From the NCBI RefSeq assembly GCF_000828675.1, contig NZ_AP014510.1, forward strand, positions 124,001 to 188,000: a stretch of 64,000 bases of DNA. The letters are read 5' to 3'. Shown here one piece after another: positions 55,662-64,000 of this stretch. Each line of letters opens with the position of its first letter. Position 1 is the stretch's first letter. Source of the DNA: Thermotoga profunda AZM34c06. GTDB taxonomy: Bacteria; Thermotogota; Thermotogae; Thermotogales; DSM-5069. Below the pieces are notes generated by a model. It searched no databases. It saw only the letters and a program-made list of their open reading frames with translations, and was not told where the DNA came from. The translations under genes were made by a program, and so were the position numbers.

Positions 55662-56840
55662 TCATCCCTGCTGATCAAGCAGAGAAAAGAGAGATTTTAG
55701 GTACTTACTTCTCGAAGGATGTCTTAGTTTTCTCAAAGCCTTAACCTCTATCTGTCTGATTCTTTCTCTTGTGACATTGAAATATTGCCCAACCTCTTCT
55801 AAAGTCTTGGCTTTTCCATCAAGTAATCCATATCTCATTTTTAAAACCATCGCTTCTCTTGGATTGAGAGTTTTCAAAACCTTTTCGAGTTCTTCACGCA
55901 TCAACATTCTCATGGCTTCCTTTTTGGGAGATGCTATGTTCTCATCTGCTACGAAATCTCCCACAGTTGAATCTTCATCCTCACCAACTGGTGCTTCTAA
56001 TGAAACTGTTTCCTTAGATGCTTGAAGTATCTCTTCTATTTTGTCGACAGGTCTATCCATGAGTTTGGCGAGTTCATCGAGTGAAGGTTGTTCACCATAT
56101 TTTTGGTAATATTCTCTTGTTATTCTATTGAGTTTGTTAATGGTTTCAACCATGTGAACTGGTATCCTTATAGTTCTCGCCTGATCAGCTATTGCACGTG
56201 TGATAGCCTGCCTGATCCACCACGTGGCATACGTACTGAATTTATATCCTTTTCTCCAGTCAAATTTTTCTACAGCCTTCAATAAACCTATATTACCTTC
56301 TTGAATCAGATCGAGGAAAGGTAAACCGCGCCCTATATATCTTTTAGCTATGCTCACCACTAATCTAAGGTTTGACTCAACAAGCTTTCTCTTGGCTCTT
56401 TCATTGCCAACCTGTGCACGTCTCGCAAGTTCCCGTTCTTGCGACGGAGTCAACAGAGGTATCTTTCCAATCTCACGCAGATACATCTTAATAGGATCTT
56501 TCAAAGCCACGTTGTCATATACTTCTGGACCCTCTTCAAGAAGACTTGGGATTTCGGATTCTATAGTGCCATCTTCCAAATCTTCCAGGGCTTCGGGTTC
56601 TGTATCCTGAATATTGATCTTGTTTTTTTCGAGCTCTTCGTATATCCGTTCTATCAAAGAGGTGTCAAAACCTTCGTAATCTGGCGGAAAGGCTTTGTCT
56701 ATGTCATCATACGTTATGAATCCTTTTTTCTTACCGGTTTTTATAAGAGATTTTATTCTCTTTTCTATTTCTTCACTTGTCATAACTTGCTTTTGCTCGT
56801 TTTTCTCTTCGATTTCTTCTTTGATTTCCTCGTGACCCAT
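55662..56840 (-). CDS. rpoD: Primary RNA polymerase sigma factor (sigma-A)
   Basis: 392 residues. Region 1.2 ([17 protein letters not shown]), region 2 ([39 protein letters not shown]), region 3, and region 4 with the -35 helix-turn-helix [20 protein letters not shown]. There is an acidic 1.1 region but no large non-conserved insert. ATG 56840 is 8 bases after GGAGG. It lies immediately after dnaG, as in the macromolecular synthesis operon of many bacteria. Confidence 0.98.
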   Translation of the reverse strand: MGHEEIKEEIEEKNEQKQVMTSEEIEKRIKSLIKTGKKKGFITYDDIDKAFPPDYEGFDTSLIERIYEELEKNKINIQDTEPEALEDLEDGTIESEIPSLLEEGPEVYDNVALKDPIKMYLREIGKIPLLTPSQERELARRAQVGNERAKRKLVESNLRLVVSIAKRYIGRGLPFLDLIQEGNIGLLKAVEKFDWRKGYKFSTYATWWIRQAITRAIADQARTIRIPVHMVETINKLNRITREYYQKYGEQPSLDELAKLMDRPVDKIEEILQASKETVSLEAPVGEDEDSTVGDFVADENIASPKKEAMRMLMREELEKVLKTLNPREAMVLKMRYGLLDGKAKTLEEVGQYFNVTRERIRQIEVKALRKLRHPSRSKYLKSLFSLLDQQG

Positions 56841-56841
56841 C

Positions 56842-58506
56842 TCAATCACCTCCGGTCATTTTAATCAACTTCAACCTTTCTTGCAAAAGTTCTTTTCTTT
56901 CTTCATCACTCTTGCAATTGGCAAGTTTACCGTCTATCTGTGACAAACGCTTTTCAATTGTTTTTCTTGCAAAGCGCTTTTTTATGTCTTCAAATATTTT
57001 CAAAGAATCTCCAGAAGGTATCCTCGACATTAAATCAAAGACATATCTTCTAATCTCTTCATCTTGATCGGATATATCAAGATCTTTCTCGAGTATTTCA
57101 AGGATTTTTCTTGTTCTATCGCTCATAACAGATTTATCTATTTTGGATAGCTCATTTCTCAGATCTTCCTGAGTTATGTAAAGATATATCACATAATCTT
57201 CATCACTTGGAAGGTTTGTTTTCGTAGTTTGCTCTTTATAAAAACTGTCATTTCTGTAATAACTCATGAGCTGAGCTGTTGAAAATTTCACCTTTGTTGA
57301 AATTGCCTTCAGTAAATTCTCATATCTCTGGATCCTTTGAGTACTCAATAGAGATTGTACCCAAGTCTTGAGCTGGTCCAAGAACCTCTCACAACCAGCA
57401 GCCGATGAAAGATCAAAAAATTTCGAGTAAAAATCGACTATGTATTCCTCGAAAGGCACGGCTTTTTTCAATACCTTCTTCAGATTCTCTGAACCTTCTG
57501 TCCTGAAAACTTCATCTGGATCTTTCTCTTGAAATAAGGCAACTGCTACGTCAAAAGACATGTCTATTAATGTTTTCAAAGATTTCAGTGTTGCCCTTTG
57601 TCCTGCTTCATCTGTGTCAAAACAGAGTATCACGTTTTTGGTCAATGATCCAAGTTTTGATAAATGCTCCTTGGAAAGATTCGTTCCAAGTACTGCTACT
57701 GCATTCGTAACTCCAGCTCTGTGGAATGCTATCGCATCGAAATATCCTTCTGTGATGACTGCAAAATTGACACTTTTGATCACTTTTTTCGCCCTGTCCA
57801 ATAAGAAAAATATTGAACGCTTTGAAAAATAATTCGTTTCAGGAGAATTGAGGTATTTGGGCTCACGATTGTCAATCGATCTGCCTCCGAAGGCTATGAT
57901 TCTTCCGAGATCGTCTTTTATCGGAATTACTATCCTTCCTTCAAAAAGATCTGAATATTCTTGTGTCTTAGTCTTTTTTATAACACCGTATTGAATAACC
58001 TTCGATATTGGAACAGAAAGCTTAGTCGCAACCTGCAAAGTCAGCTTCGAATCGACTGGACAATAACCAAACTCATAGTACTCTATTTCGTCTTCTTTGA
58101 AACCACGGTCTAATAAATATTTCATTGCCCTTTGATTTTGTTTCAACTGTTTCTTGTATTCAGTATGAATCTTTGTTAGAAAATCAATATACCTTTCCTT
58201 GTCAGACTGCTTGGTGTCAAAGTTTATCTCTATGTTGATCATTCGACCAAGTTTTTGCAAAGCTTCCTGGAAAGAAAGATGTTCGATTTCCTGAATGAAT
58301 TTTATGACATCACCAGAAGCCCCACAACCAAAACAGTGGTACAACTTAAGAACTGGGTTAACATGGAAAGAAGGGGTTTTTTCACTGTGAAATGGGCACA
58401 AACCTCTATAACTCGAACCAACTTTTTGCAACGAAATATATTGTGAGATGACCTGAACTATGTCTATCTCACGCTTGATCTTTTCAATAATCTCTTTGCT
58501 CACCAT
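56842..58506 (-). CDS. dnaG: DNA primase
   Basis: 554 residues. N-terminal zinc ribbon with Cys37, His40, Cys58, Cys61 (CPFH ... CFGC), then the primase core with TOPRIM motifs [13 protein letters not shown] and [11 protein letters not shown], and a helical C-terminus for DnaB. ATG 58506 has no SD, but the promoter described at 58513-58542 would start the transcript at about this A, so the message is probably leaderless. Confidence 0.97.
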   Translation of the reverse strand: MVSKEIIEKIKREIDIVQVISQYISLQKVGSSYRGLCPFHSEKTPSFHVNPVLKLYHCFGCGASGDVIKFIQEIEHLSFQEALQKLGRMINIEINFDTKQSDKERYIDFLTKIHTEYKKQLKQNQRAMKYLLDRGFKEDEIEYYEFGYCPVDSKLTLQVATKLSVPISKVIQYGVIKKTKTQEYSDLFEGRIVIPIKDDLGRIIAFGGRSIDNREPKYLNSPETNYFSKRSIFFLLDRAKKVIKSVNFAVITEGYFDAIAFHRAGVTNAVAVLGTNLSKEHLSKLGSLTKNVILCFDTDEAGQRATLKSLKTLIDMSFDVAVALFQEKDPDEVFRTEGSENLKKVLKKAVPFEEYIVDFYSKFFDLSSAAGCERFLDQLKTWVQSLLSTQRIQRYENLLKAISTKVKFSTAQLMSYYRNDSFYKEQTTKTNLPSDEDYVIYLYITQEDLRNELSKIDKSVMSDRTRKILEILEKDLDISDQDEEIRRYVFDLMSRIPSGDSLKIFEDIKKRFARKTIEKRLSQIDGKLANCKSDEERKELLQERLKLIKMTGGD

Positions 58507-58512
58507 CGTGAA

Positions 58513-58542
58513 ATTCTAACGTCCCAAGAAAGAAGTTGTCAG
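58513..58542 (-). promoter_or_regulatory. Promoter of dnaG-rpoD operon (leaderless start)
   Basis: CTGACA (58542-58537, minus) and TAGAAT (58518-58513) with an 18-base spacer. Six bases follow before the ATG of dnaG at 58506, the normal distance from -10 to the transcription start, so transcription would begin at the initiation codon. Confidence 0.6.
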
Positions 58543-58632
58543 AAAACCTTCCTCCCGTCGGACAGAAAGGTAGCAATCTGCGGAATCTTAATACCAGATA
58601 CTTTTGACTGATTTTATAGAAAAAAGTTCATC

Positions 58633-58658
58633 AAAAGGGGTGTCGTATTTGACACCCC
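58633..58658 (-). terminator. Terminator after rpsI
   Basis: GGGGTGTC and GACACCCC form a perfect 8-base-pair stem with loop AAATAC, then TTTT on the minus strand, just downstream of rpsI. The T-run is short. Confidence 0.75.
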
Positions 58659-58666
58659 AAAAAAGA

Positions 58667-59071
58667 TTAACGTTTCGAATACTGAGGAGCCCTTCGAGCT
58701 TTTTTCAAACCGTATTTCTTTCTCTCAACCATGCGTGGATCTCTCGTTAACAAACCTTGAGCTTTCAATGTAGGTCTCAAATCAGGATCGAGTTTTACAA
58801 GAGCACGTGCAATTGCTAACCTTACTGCACCAGCTTGACCCGAGAGCCCTCCTCCTTCGACCCTTACGAAAACATCAAATTTATCATTCATCTTCGTGAT
58901 AAACAACGGTTCAAAGGCTTGCCTTGCCCTCACTTGGTCTTTGAAGTATTCCTCTGCGGAATTAAAGAGCTTATCATTTATCGTCAGCTTACCTTGACCA
59001 GGAAAGAGATAGACTCTTGCTACAGAAGTTTTTCTCCTACCCAAACCATGATATACTACTTTCTCTGGCAT
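58667..59071 (-). CDS. rpsI: 30S ribosomal protein uS9
   Basis: 134 residues. [14 protein letters not shown] is the family signature and the basic tail ends [11 protein letters not shown], whose last residues reach the ribosomal P site. The second of two adjacent ATGs (59074, 59071) is better spaced from GGAGGG. Cotranscribed with rplM. Confidence 0.96.
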   Translation of the reverse strand: MPEKVVYHGLGRRKTSVARVYLFPGQGKLTINDKLFNSAEEYFKDQVRARQAFEPLFITKMNDKFDVFVRVEGGGLSGQAGAVRLAIARALVKLDPDLRPTLKAQGLLTRDPRMVERKKYGLKKARRAPQYSKR

Positions 59072-59085
59072 CATTTACCCTCCCA

Positions 59086-59529
59086 TCAAAGCTTTAGAGG
59101 CTGAGGATTTTGAGCCTCATGTGGATGTTCATTTCCAGCATAGACCTTGAGTCTCTTTAAATACTTATCTCCAAGTGCGGCTTTTGGAAGCATCCTTTTG
59201 ACAGCAAGATATAGCAATCTCTCTGGATGCTTTTCAAGAATCTGCCTTGCACTGTTTTCCTTCAAACCACCAGGATACCCGGAGTAGCGATAGTATATCT
59301 TTTTATCGAGTTTATCACCAGTTAGCACAACTTTTTCTGCATTTATAACCACAACATAATTACCTGTATCGACTCCTGGAAAGAAGGTGGGTTCATTTTT
59401 CCCCATTAAATATTTTGCAATTTGGCTTGCGAGTCTACCAAGCACCTTCCCAGAAGCATCAACCAAATACCACTTTTTCCCAGCTTCTCTATTAACCGTA
59501 GTTTTCTGTATCGGAAATGGACGCGCCAT
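59086..59529 (-). CDS. rplM: 50S ribosomal protein uL13
   Basis: 147 residues. [29 protein letters not shown] and [13 protein letters not shown] are conserved in uL13. ATG 59529 has AGGAGG upstream. It precedes rpsI by 14 bases, the classical rplM-rpsI pair, here directly after rpmA. Confidence 0.97.
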   Translation of the reverse strand: MARPFPIQKTTVNREAGKKWYLVDASGKVLGRLASQIAKYLMGKNEPTFFPGVDTGNYVVVINAEKVVLTGDKLDKKIYYRYSGYPGGLKENSARQILEKHPERLLYLAVKRMLPKAALGDKYLKRLKVYAGNEHPHEAQNPQPLKL

Positions 59530-59541
59530 GACGATTCCTCC

Positions 59542-59811
59542 TCACTCTTGGGGTATAACATCAACGAATTTCCTGTTGTTTTTCACATAGAACTTCACAA
59601 TACCATCTCTTAGAGCATAAAGGGTAAAATCCTTGCCGCAGGCCACATTTTTTCCAGAATGTATTTTAGTTCCCCTCTGCCTAACGATGATATTACCTGT
59701 CAGAACCTTCTGACCATCTCCAACTTTGACACCCAAATACTTTGGTCGACTGTCCCGGCCATTGGTACTACCACTTTTTCTATGAGCAAACATTTGTATA
59801 TCGATTCGCAT
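59542..59811 (-). CDS. rpmA: 50S ribosomal protein bL27 with N-terminal extension
   Basis: 89 residues. The mature sequence begins [13 protein letters not shown]; it is preceded by MRIDIQMF, resembling the extension that Prp cleaves after the Phe in bacteria where bL27 is processed. Prp is encoded directly upstream, and the bL27 N-terminus enters the peptidyl transferase centre, so processing would be essential. ATG 59811 is 9 bases after GGAGG; ATG 59817 is too close. Confidence 0.95.
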   Translation of the reverse strand: MRIDIQMFAHRKSGSTNGRDSRPKYLGVKVGDGQKVLTGNIIVRQRGTKIHSGKNVACGKDFTLYALRDGIVKFYVKNNRKFVDVIPQE

Positions 59812-60115
59812 CCTCATTCACCTCCACAGAAAGATTCGAGGAAAATTGTTCCTGCAGATCATACAGACTCTTGTACAATTCATCTATCAATATGTCAGAC
59901 AGTTCACTCGGGTTTCTCAATAAAACTTCGAGTTTTCCATGGGATTTCTTAACAACTGCTTCACAACGATCATGAAGAATTCTGGCAGTATGCTGAACCA
60001 ACGAACTAACTGCAGCACATACTATATCTTTACCTTTAACATCAAAATGACTATGTCCACGAGCAATAAAAGAAAGATAATGCTCAGATAACTTGCAAAA
60101 CGTAATCTTTATCAC
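59780..60115 (-). CDS. prp: Ribosomal-processing cysteine protease Prp
   Basis: 111 residues. RGHSHF with His21 and [11 protein letters not shown] with Cys33 match the catalytic His/Cys of Prp, the protease that trims bL27. GTG 60115 shares a base with the rplU stop and has GGTGA 6 bases upstream; the 3' end overlaps rpmA by 32 bases. Position between rplU and rpmA is where Prp (formerly YsxB) lies in Firmicutes. Confidence 0.9.
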   Translation of the reverse strand: MIKITFCKLSEHYLSFIARGHSHFDVKGKDIVCAAVSSLVQHTARILHDRCEAVVKKSHGKLEVLLRNPSELSDILIDELYKSLYDLQEQFSSNLSVEVNEDANRYTNVCS

Positions 60116-60435
60116 TATGCTTCACCAGTCTGTATCTTTTCAATCTTCACTAATGTGAACCACTGTCTGTGGCCTCGCTCGCGACGATAATTTTTTCGAG
60201 ATTTGTACTTTACGATCGTCACCTTTTTAGCCTTTTCATGAGTCATCACAGTACCAATAACTGTGCAACCTTCCAAATAGGGTTTGCCTATCTTTGCACC
60301 TGAGTCCGTCGAAAGATGAAGTACACGCTCAAAAACGACTTGTTCTCCTTGTTGTTGTGGCAATTTCTCAACTGCGATAGTATCTCCTTCTGTAACCTTG
60401 TACTGCTTTCCTCCAGTTTCGATAATCGCGTACAA
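60115..60435 (-). CDS. rplU: 50S ribosomal protein bL21
   Basis: 106 residues. Begins MYAIIETGGKQYKV, the bL21 pattern, and has KKVTIVKYKSRKNYRRERGHRQWFT. TTG 60435 gives this N-terminus and lies 8 bases after GGAGG; GTG 60438 adds one residue and is equally reachable. First gene of the rplU-prp-rpmA-rplM-rpsI run. Confidence 0.95.
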   Translation of the reverse strand: MYAIIETGGKQYKVTEGDTIAVEKLPQQQGEQVVFERVLHLSTDSGAKIGKPYLEGCTVIGTVMTHEKAKKVTIVKYKSRKNYRRERGHRQWFTLVKIEKIQTGEA

Positions 60436-60463
60436 CACATTCACCTCCTTGGCAACATGCACT

Positions 60464-60509
60464 GAAAAATGTAGCTCCTTTTATAAAAGGAACTTTTCTC
60501 ACATTTTTC
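60464..60509 (-). ncRNA. Candidate bL21 leader hairpin
   Basis: The 5' leader of rplU can fold with an outer 9-pair stem (GAAAAATGT, 60509-60501 minus, with ACATTTTTC, 60472-60464) and an inner palindrome TCCTTTTATAAAAGGA at 60476-60491. It stands about 20 bases before the rplU SD, a plausible site for autogenous control by a ribosomal protein. Confidence 0.5.
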
Positions 60510-60624
60510 AAGTGCTTCTGCAAATTTTACGCTTTGATATTTTACCACCTACTTAGTTAAAATAATGAAACTTTAAGATTACACATTGAATGGTCTAACC
60601 GTGTTGTGTTCAATTATTATAAGA

Positions 60625-60640
60625 TATAATTTGATAAAAT
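60625..60640 (+). promoter_or_regulatory. Candidate -10 elements for the 60676 operon
   Basis: Two overlapping candidates in a very AT-rich stretch: TATAAT (60625-60630) and TAAAAT (60635-60640), 46 and 36 bases before the start codon. TTGTGT at 60604-60609 could serve as -35 with a 15-base spacer. The choice cannot be made by eye. Confidence 0.4.
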
Positions 60641-60675
60641 ATAAAATATCACTTTGAATTTTTGGAGGTGAGTAG

Positions 60676-61191
60676 ATGTACTTAGCAATAGTTCTCGTTT
60701 TGGCGGGTGTTTGCTTGATTTTCTTAGGGGCGAAAGTCTTCTTTGGGGTCATATTCATTGCGCTTGGGGCTTATATACTGACTGAAATATTCTCTCACTA
60801 CGCGAAAAACGCCAAAAAGGCAAAACAAATCAGAGAAGCACTCAGAGATAAATTGAAAGATAAACTCAACCCAGAGGACCTTCAGTGGGTTGAAGACATC
60901 ATAACTCCCCCATTTGGAAAGAAATTTTTTATTCTGGTAGACGACAGCAAGGATTCAGTTCGTGTGAAAGTAGCGATACCTTTCTCATTAATTATAGTTT
61001 TAAAACCATTCATAAGACCACTTTTGCCTTTTTTCTTCAAATTTTTCAAAGACAAAGTTTCGTTCGATGAAAAATCTTTTCAAGTTTTTCAGGACATCTT
61101 TGTTTCATGCATTGATGAATTGATGAATTTTTCTGGCGACTTCATTAGCATTGAGAGCAAAGGAACAACGGTGAGGATAGGCATTGTGTGA
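60676..61191 (+). CDS. Membrane protein with SHOCT-cluster C-terminal domain
   Basis: 171 residues. Two membrane helices at about 4-19 and 21-38, then a basic/acidic stretch (AKKAKQIREALRDKLK), and a C-terminal region (about 88-171, ending ESKGTTVRIGIV) resembling the C-terminal half of the third gene (SGDGTTVRIFI-like ending, a VRVKVAIPFSL / VDMKIPVGLA pair and a central LLPF / LPAL segment). ATG 60676 follows GGAGGTGAG. No known function; likely an envelope-associated regulator. Confidence 0.65.
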   Translation: MYLAIVLVLAGVCLIFLGAKVFFGVIFIALGAYILTEIFSHYAKNAKKAKQIREALRDKLKDKLNPEDLQWVEDIITPPFGKKFFILVDDSKDSVRVKVAIPFSLIIVLKPFIRPLLPFFFKFFKDKVSFDEKSFQVFQDIFVSCIDELMNFSGDFISIESKGTTVRIGIV

Positions 61192-61200
61192 GGTGAAACA

Positions 61201-61572
61201 ATGAATCAGTTCTTCGCGAAATGTCCATTTTGCAATGGACAAGTTGTAATAGTTTCATATAGGTGCAAAAATTGCAACACCAAGATCGAGGGTCAATTTG
61301 CACCGAATGAATTCAATAATTTAACACAAGAAGATCTGAATTTTCTCAGATTATATCTCAAAAACAGAGGGAACTTAACAAAAGTAGCGGAAAAGTTGGG
61401 TGTTTCTTATCCCACGGTACATTCTTATTTCAGTAGAGTTTTGGCAAATCTGGGTTATTCATCGTCTGAAGAAGACAGTTACTCAAGTGTCTTGGAAAAA
61501 CTCGAAAACAATCAGATCGATTTTTCCACTGCTATTTCTATTATCAAAGGAGAAAAGGAGGTTAAATCATGA
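61201..61572 (+). CDS. DUF2089 family zinc-ribbon/HTH protein
   Basis: 123 residues. CPFC and CKNC (about residues 8-24) form a zinc ribbon; EFNNLTQEDLNFLRLYLKNRGNLTKVAEKLGVSYPTVHSYF is the DUF2089 helix-turn-helix, and the tail VLEKLENNQIDFSTAISIIKG is a SHOCT-like helical pair. It is probably a DNA-binding regulator of its own operon. ATG 61201 comes 10 bases after the preceding stop; the 3' end overlaps the third gene by 4 bases (ATGA). Confidence 0.85.
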   Translation: MNQFFAKCPFCNGQVVIVSYRCKNCNTKIEGQFAPNEFNNLTQEDLNFLRLYLKNRGNLTKVAEKLGVSYPTVHSYFSRVLANLGYSSSEEDSYSSVLEKLENNQIDFSTAISIIKGEKEVKS

Positions 61573-61940
61573 GAGACGAACTTCTTAGGATTATGAATTT
61601 AGTGAAAGATGGAAAACTCACACCAGAACAAGCACTTGAACTTGCCGAGACGATGGGTCTTTTCTCTGAACCAAAGCAACAAACAACTGGAAAGAAAAAG
61701 ATGCTCTACATTCAAGTCAGGGGTAACGATGGAGACAAAGTAGACATGAAAATCCCTGTTGGTTTGGCACAGATACTCAAACTCTCTTTACCCGCTCTGC
61801 AAGAAAAGGTTCCAAATGTCGATTTGAATCTCTTATCAGAGCAACTCGATGAAGCTATGAAAAATCTGTCGGAGATAGAAGGAGATGTCTTAAACGTCAC
61901 CGGTTCTGATGGGACAACAGTTCGTATATTCATTGATTAG
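61569..61940 (+). CDS. SHOCT/YvlB-like protein
   Basis: 123 residues. N-terminal helical pair NLVKDGKLTPEQALELAETMG (SHOCT-like), a linker, and a beta-rich C-terminus that resembles the first gene of the operon. DUF2089 next to SHOCT/DUF4097 proteins is a recurrent arrangement; the role is unknown. ATG 61569 overlaps the DUF2089 stop. Confidence 0.75.
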   Translation: MRDELLRIMNLVKDGKLTPEQALELAETMGLFSEPKQQTTGKKKMLYIQVRGNDGDKVDMKIPVGLAQILKLSLPALQEKVPNVDLNLLSEQLDEAMKNLSEIEGDVLNVTGSDGTTVRIFID

Positions 61941-61961
61941 TCATATATTTTTTGCTAAAAT
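61933..61961 (+). promoter_or_regulatory. Promoter of valS
   Basis: TTGATT (61933-61938) and TAAAAT (61956-61961) with a 17-base spacer, predicted start near 61968. The -35 overlaps the end of the previous gene. No T-box or other leader fits in the remaining 28 bases, so valS is probably not attenuated. Confidence 0.75.
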
Positions 61962-61995
61962 CATGGCATAAGATCTATTTGGAGGTGCTATAGAA

Positions 61996-64000
61996 ATGGA
62001 CCTTGGAACTCGGTATTTACCAGAACAAATCGAGAAAAAGTGGTATCAAAAGTGGGTACAAAAGGGATATTTCACTCCTAAGGGAAGTGGAGAACCGTTC
62101 GTGGTCGTTATACCACCTCCAAATATAACAGGACGTATTCACATGGGACATGCACTCAACATAACTCTGCAAGATATCTTGGTGCGATACAAAAGAATGC
62201 GTGGCTTTGACACTTTGTGGGTACCTGGTGAAGATCATGCCGGTATCGCGACGCAAAATGCCGTCGAAAGGTATATAGAAACTCAGGGTAAGAGGCGTGA
62301 AGAGCTTGGAAGAGATAAATTTCTTGAGATAGTTTGGCAGTGGGCTCAAAAATACAGGTTTGAGATACGACAACAAATAGAAACCTTAGGTGCATCAGTT
62401 GACTGGACAAGAGAAAGATTTACCTTAGATGAAGGACTCTCTAACGCAGTTAGAAAAGTGTTCGTTGAACTATACAGACAGGGATTTATCTACAAGGGCA
62501 AATACATGGTGAATTGGTGCCCAAGGTGTAAGACGGTTTTGTCAGATGAAGAGGTTGAGCACGAAGAAAAAAAATCCAAACTTTACTATGTGAAATATCC
62601 ATTTGTAGATGGTGATGGTTATATCGCGGTGGCAACTACAAGACCAGAAACAATGCTCGGAGATACGGCCGTCGCCGTCAATCCAAAGGACGATCGATAC
62701 AGGAACATCGTTGGTAAGAAAGTAATCTTACCTTTGGTTAACAGGGAGATACCAATAATAGTCGACGAGTATGTTGATACGCAATTTGGTACCGGTGCTG
62801 TCAAAATAACCCCATCCCACGATCCAAACGATTTCGAAGTTGCAAAAAGACACAATCTCCCATTTATCGATATATTTGATGACGAGGCAAGAGTAAATGA
62901 AAACGGTGGAAAGTATAAAGGACTCGATCGCTACAAGGCAAGAGAAATCATTGTGAAAGATCTCGAAAATGAAGGCTATTTGATCAAAGTTGAAGATATA
63001 GACCATGCCGTTGGTCATTGCTATAGATGCGACAGAGAAATCGAACCAAGGGTTATGGATCAGTGGTTTGTGAGCATGAAGCCCTTGGCTCAAAAGGCAA
63101 TAGAAGCAGTCGAAACAGGACAAGTTCGATTTGTACCAGATAGATGGAAAAAGGTCTATTTACACTGGATGTACAATGTGCGAGATTGGTGTATAAGTAG
63201 ACAGCTCTGGTGGGGTCATAGAATACCGGTTTGGTATTGTGACGATTGTAACGAGATCATCGTTTCAGAAACCGATGTTGAAGAATGTCCAAAATGCCAT
63301 TCAAAGTCTATAAGACAAGATGAAGATGTCCTTGATACATGGTTTTCCTCGGCATTGTGGCCCTTCTCAACTCTCGGTTGGCCTGAAAAAACAAAAGATC
63401 TCGATAAGTACTACCCAACATCGGTTCTTGTAACAGGTTTTGATATCATCTTCTTCTGGGTTGCGAGAATGATCGTCATGGGATACCAATTTATGAACGA
63501 AAAACCATTCACGGATGTTTATATCCATCAATTAATAAGAGACAAGTACGGAAGAAAAATGAGTAAATCCCTTGGAAATGGTATAGATCCAATAGATATG
63601 TCCACAAAGTACGGTACCGATCCAGTGAGGTTCACATTGGCAATCCTTGCAGCTCAAGGTAGTGATATAAAACTCGACGAGAGATACTTTGACACATACA
63701 GAAAGTTCGCCAACAAGATCTGGAATGCAACCAGGTTTGCTCTTATCAACCTCGATGGTTATGAAAAAAAGCCGCTTGATAAACTTTCACTCTCAGATAA
63801 ATGGATCCTTTCAAGACTTCAAAGAACCATCTTGGCTGTTACGCAAGCCCTTGAAAATTACGAATTCAACATAGCCGCAAAATCTATTTATGAGTTTTTC
63901 TGGAATGAATTTTGTGATTGGTATATAGAATCGGCAAAACCAAGGTTAAACAACGAAGATAGAATCACAACTCAAAATGTCTTGGTGAAGGTACTCGACT
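61996..64000 (+). CDS. valS: Valyl-tRNA synthetase, 3' end outside window
   Basis: At least 668 residues; the frame is still open at 64000. Class I: PPPNITGRIHMGHAL is the HIGH-type motif (near residue 40), KMSKSLGNGIDP near 520 is the KMSKS loop, and the editing domain between them carries ATTRPETMLGDTAVAVNP, with a zinc-type CPRC and CDRE/CDDC in the insert. GTG-type alternatives are not needed: ATG 61996 has GGAGGTG at 61981-61987. The anticodon domain and C-terminal coiled coil are outside the window. Confidence 0.97.
   Translation, partial: MDLGTRYLPEQIEKKWYQKWVQKGYFTPKGSGEPFVVVIPPPNITGRIHMGHALNITLQDILVRYKRMRGFDTLWVPGEDHAGIATQNAVERYIETQGKRREELGRDKFLEIVWQWAQKYRFEIRQQIETLGASVDWTRERFTLDEGLSNAVRKVFVELYRQGFIYKGKYMVNWCPRCKTVLSDEEVEHEEKKSKLYYVKYPFVDGDGYIAVATTRPETMLGDTAVAVNPKDDRYRNIVGKKVILPLVNREIPIIVDEYVDTQFGTGAVKITPSHDPNDFEVAKRHNLPFIDIFDDEARVNENGGKYKGLDRYKAREIIVKDLENEGYLIKVEDIDHAVGHCYRCDREIEPRVMDQWFVSMKPLAQKAIEAVETGQVRFVPDRWKKVYLHWMYNVRDWCISRQLWWGHRIPVWYCDDCNEIIVSETDVEECPKCHSKSIRQDEDVLDTWFSSALWPFSTLGWPEKTKDLDKYYPTSVLVTGFDIIFFWVARMIVMGYQFMNEKPFTDVYIHQLIRDKYGRKMSKSLGNGIDPIDMSTKYGTDPVRFTLAILAAQGSDIKLDERYFDTYRKFANKIWNATRFALINLDGYEKKPLDKLSLSDKWILSRLQRTILAVTQALENYEFNIAAKSIYEFFWNEFCDWYIESAKPRLNNEDRITTQNVLVKVLD

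Noticed and set aside
1-64000. CRISPR array, tRNA, rRNA, prophage or IS
   Set aside because: No regularly spaced direct repeats, cloverleaf sequences, transposase-like genes or terminal inverted repeats were seen on reading.

Overview
The window is chromosomal DNA of a member of the Thermotogales. Evidence: a PolC-type DNA polymerase III of Thermotoga size; an SLH/coiled-coil/C-terminal-anchor protein of the 'toga' Omp-alpha type; a membrane pyrophosphatase closest in motifs to the Na+-pumping enzyme of T. maritima; the block pyk-pfkA / DUF2007-gcvT-gcvH-gcvPA-gcvPB, which I recall in the same order in T. maritima; and bL27 with an N-terminal extension beside its Prp protease. The DNA is clearly AT-rich by eye, which fits the Pseudothermotoga branch better than T. 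maritima itself; that is inference. Genes are densely packed, start codons are often GTG or TTG behind strong Shine-Dalgarno (SD) sequences, and neighbours commonly overlap by 4 to 50 bases. I saw no tRNA, rRNA, CRISPR array, insertion sequence or phage gene.

Layout. 1-388: no recognisable gene, one terminator and a promoter. 389-13863 (+): ruvC-polC, a phosphoesterase, rsmG, a LipM/LplA-family acyltransferase, rsmI, a MarR regulator, three exported envelope proteins (PEGA protein, Omp-alpha-like, LptA/OstA-like), serS, rsmE and an unknown gene. 13854-18571 (-): overlapping operon EamA transporter-kal-kce-guaA-MFS transporter. 18642-25003: a FapA-family protein (+), an HD-GYP sensor (-), proS and ftsY (+). 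25005-33562 (-): dapH, a diaminopimelate (DAP) aminotransferase and deacetylase (acetylated branch of lysine/DAP synthesis), then hppA, an atypical phosphofructokinase (PFK), both serine dehydratase subunits and a DUF2804 protein. Ahead of dapH is a compact leader with a small open reading frame, an antiterminator and an intrinsic terminator. 34012-35274 (+): PPi-dependent PFK. 35307-38042 (-): three HAD hydrolases, a membrane protein and a tiny Lys/Pro/Glu-rich ORF. 38126-39496 (+): lipoprotein. 39538-43976 (-): glycine cleavage operon. 44038-47845 (+): ATP-PFK, pyruvate kinase, GGDEF sensor. 47824-58506 (-): psuG, nitroreductase, EamA transporter, LacI regulator, YugP peptidase, DUF1015, ybeY, PgpH-like HD phosphohydrolase, phoH, rpoD, dnaG. 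58667-60435 (-): rplU-prp-rpmA and rplM-rpsI. 60676-64000 (+): a three-gene unknown module and valS (cut by the window end).

How it fits together. Much of central energy metabolism lies here: three PFK paralogues (one PPi-dependent, one ATP-type, one with a broken phosphoryl-donor loop), pyruvate kinase, and a pyrophosphate-driven ion pump directly upstream of the atypical PFK. Serine dehydratase, glycine cleavage and the GcvH acylation enzyme form a serine/glycine catabolic theme. The most interesting regulatory element is the leader at about 33611-33807: its terminator and an 11-pair antiterminator are mutually exclusive, and tandem lysine codons of a 32-residue leader peptide lie just before the switch, upstream of the lysine/DAP operon.
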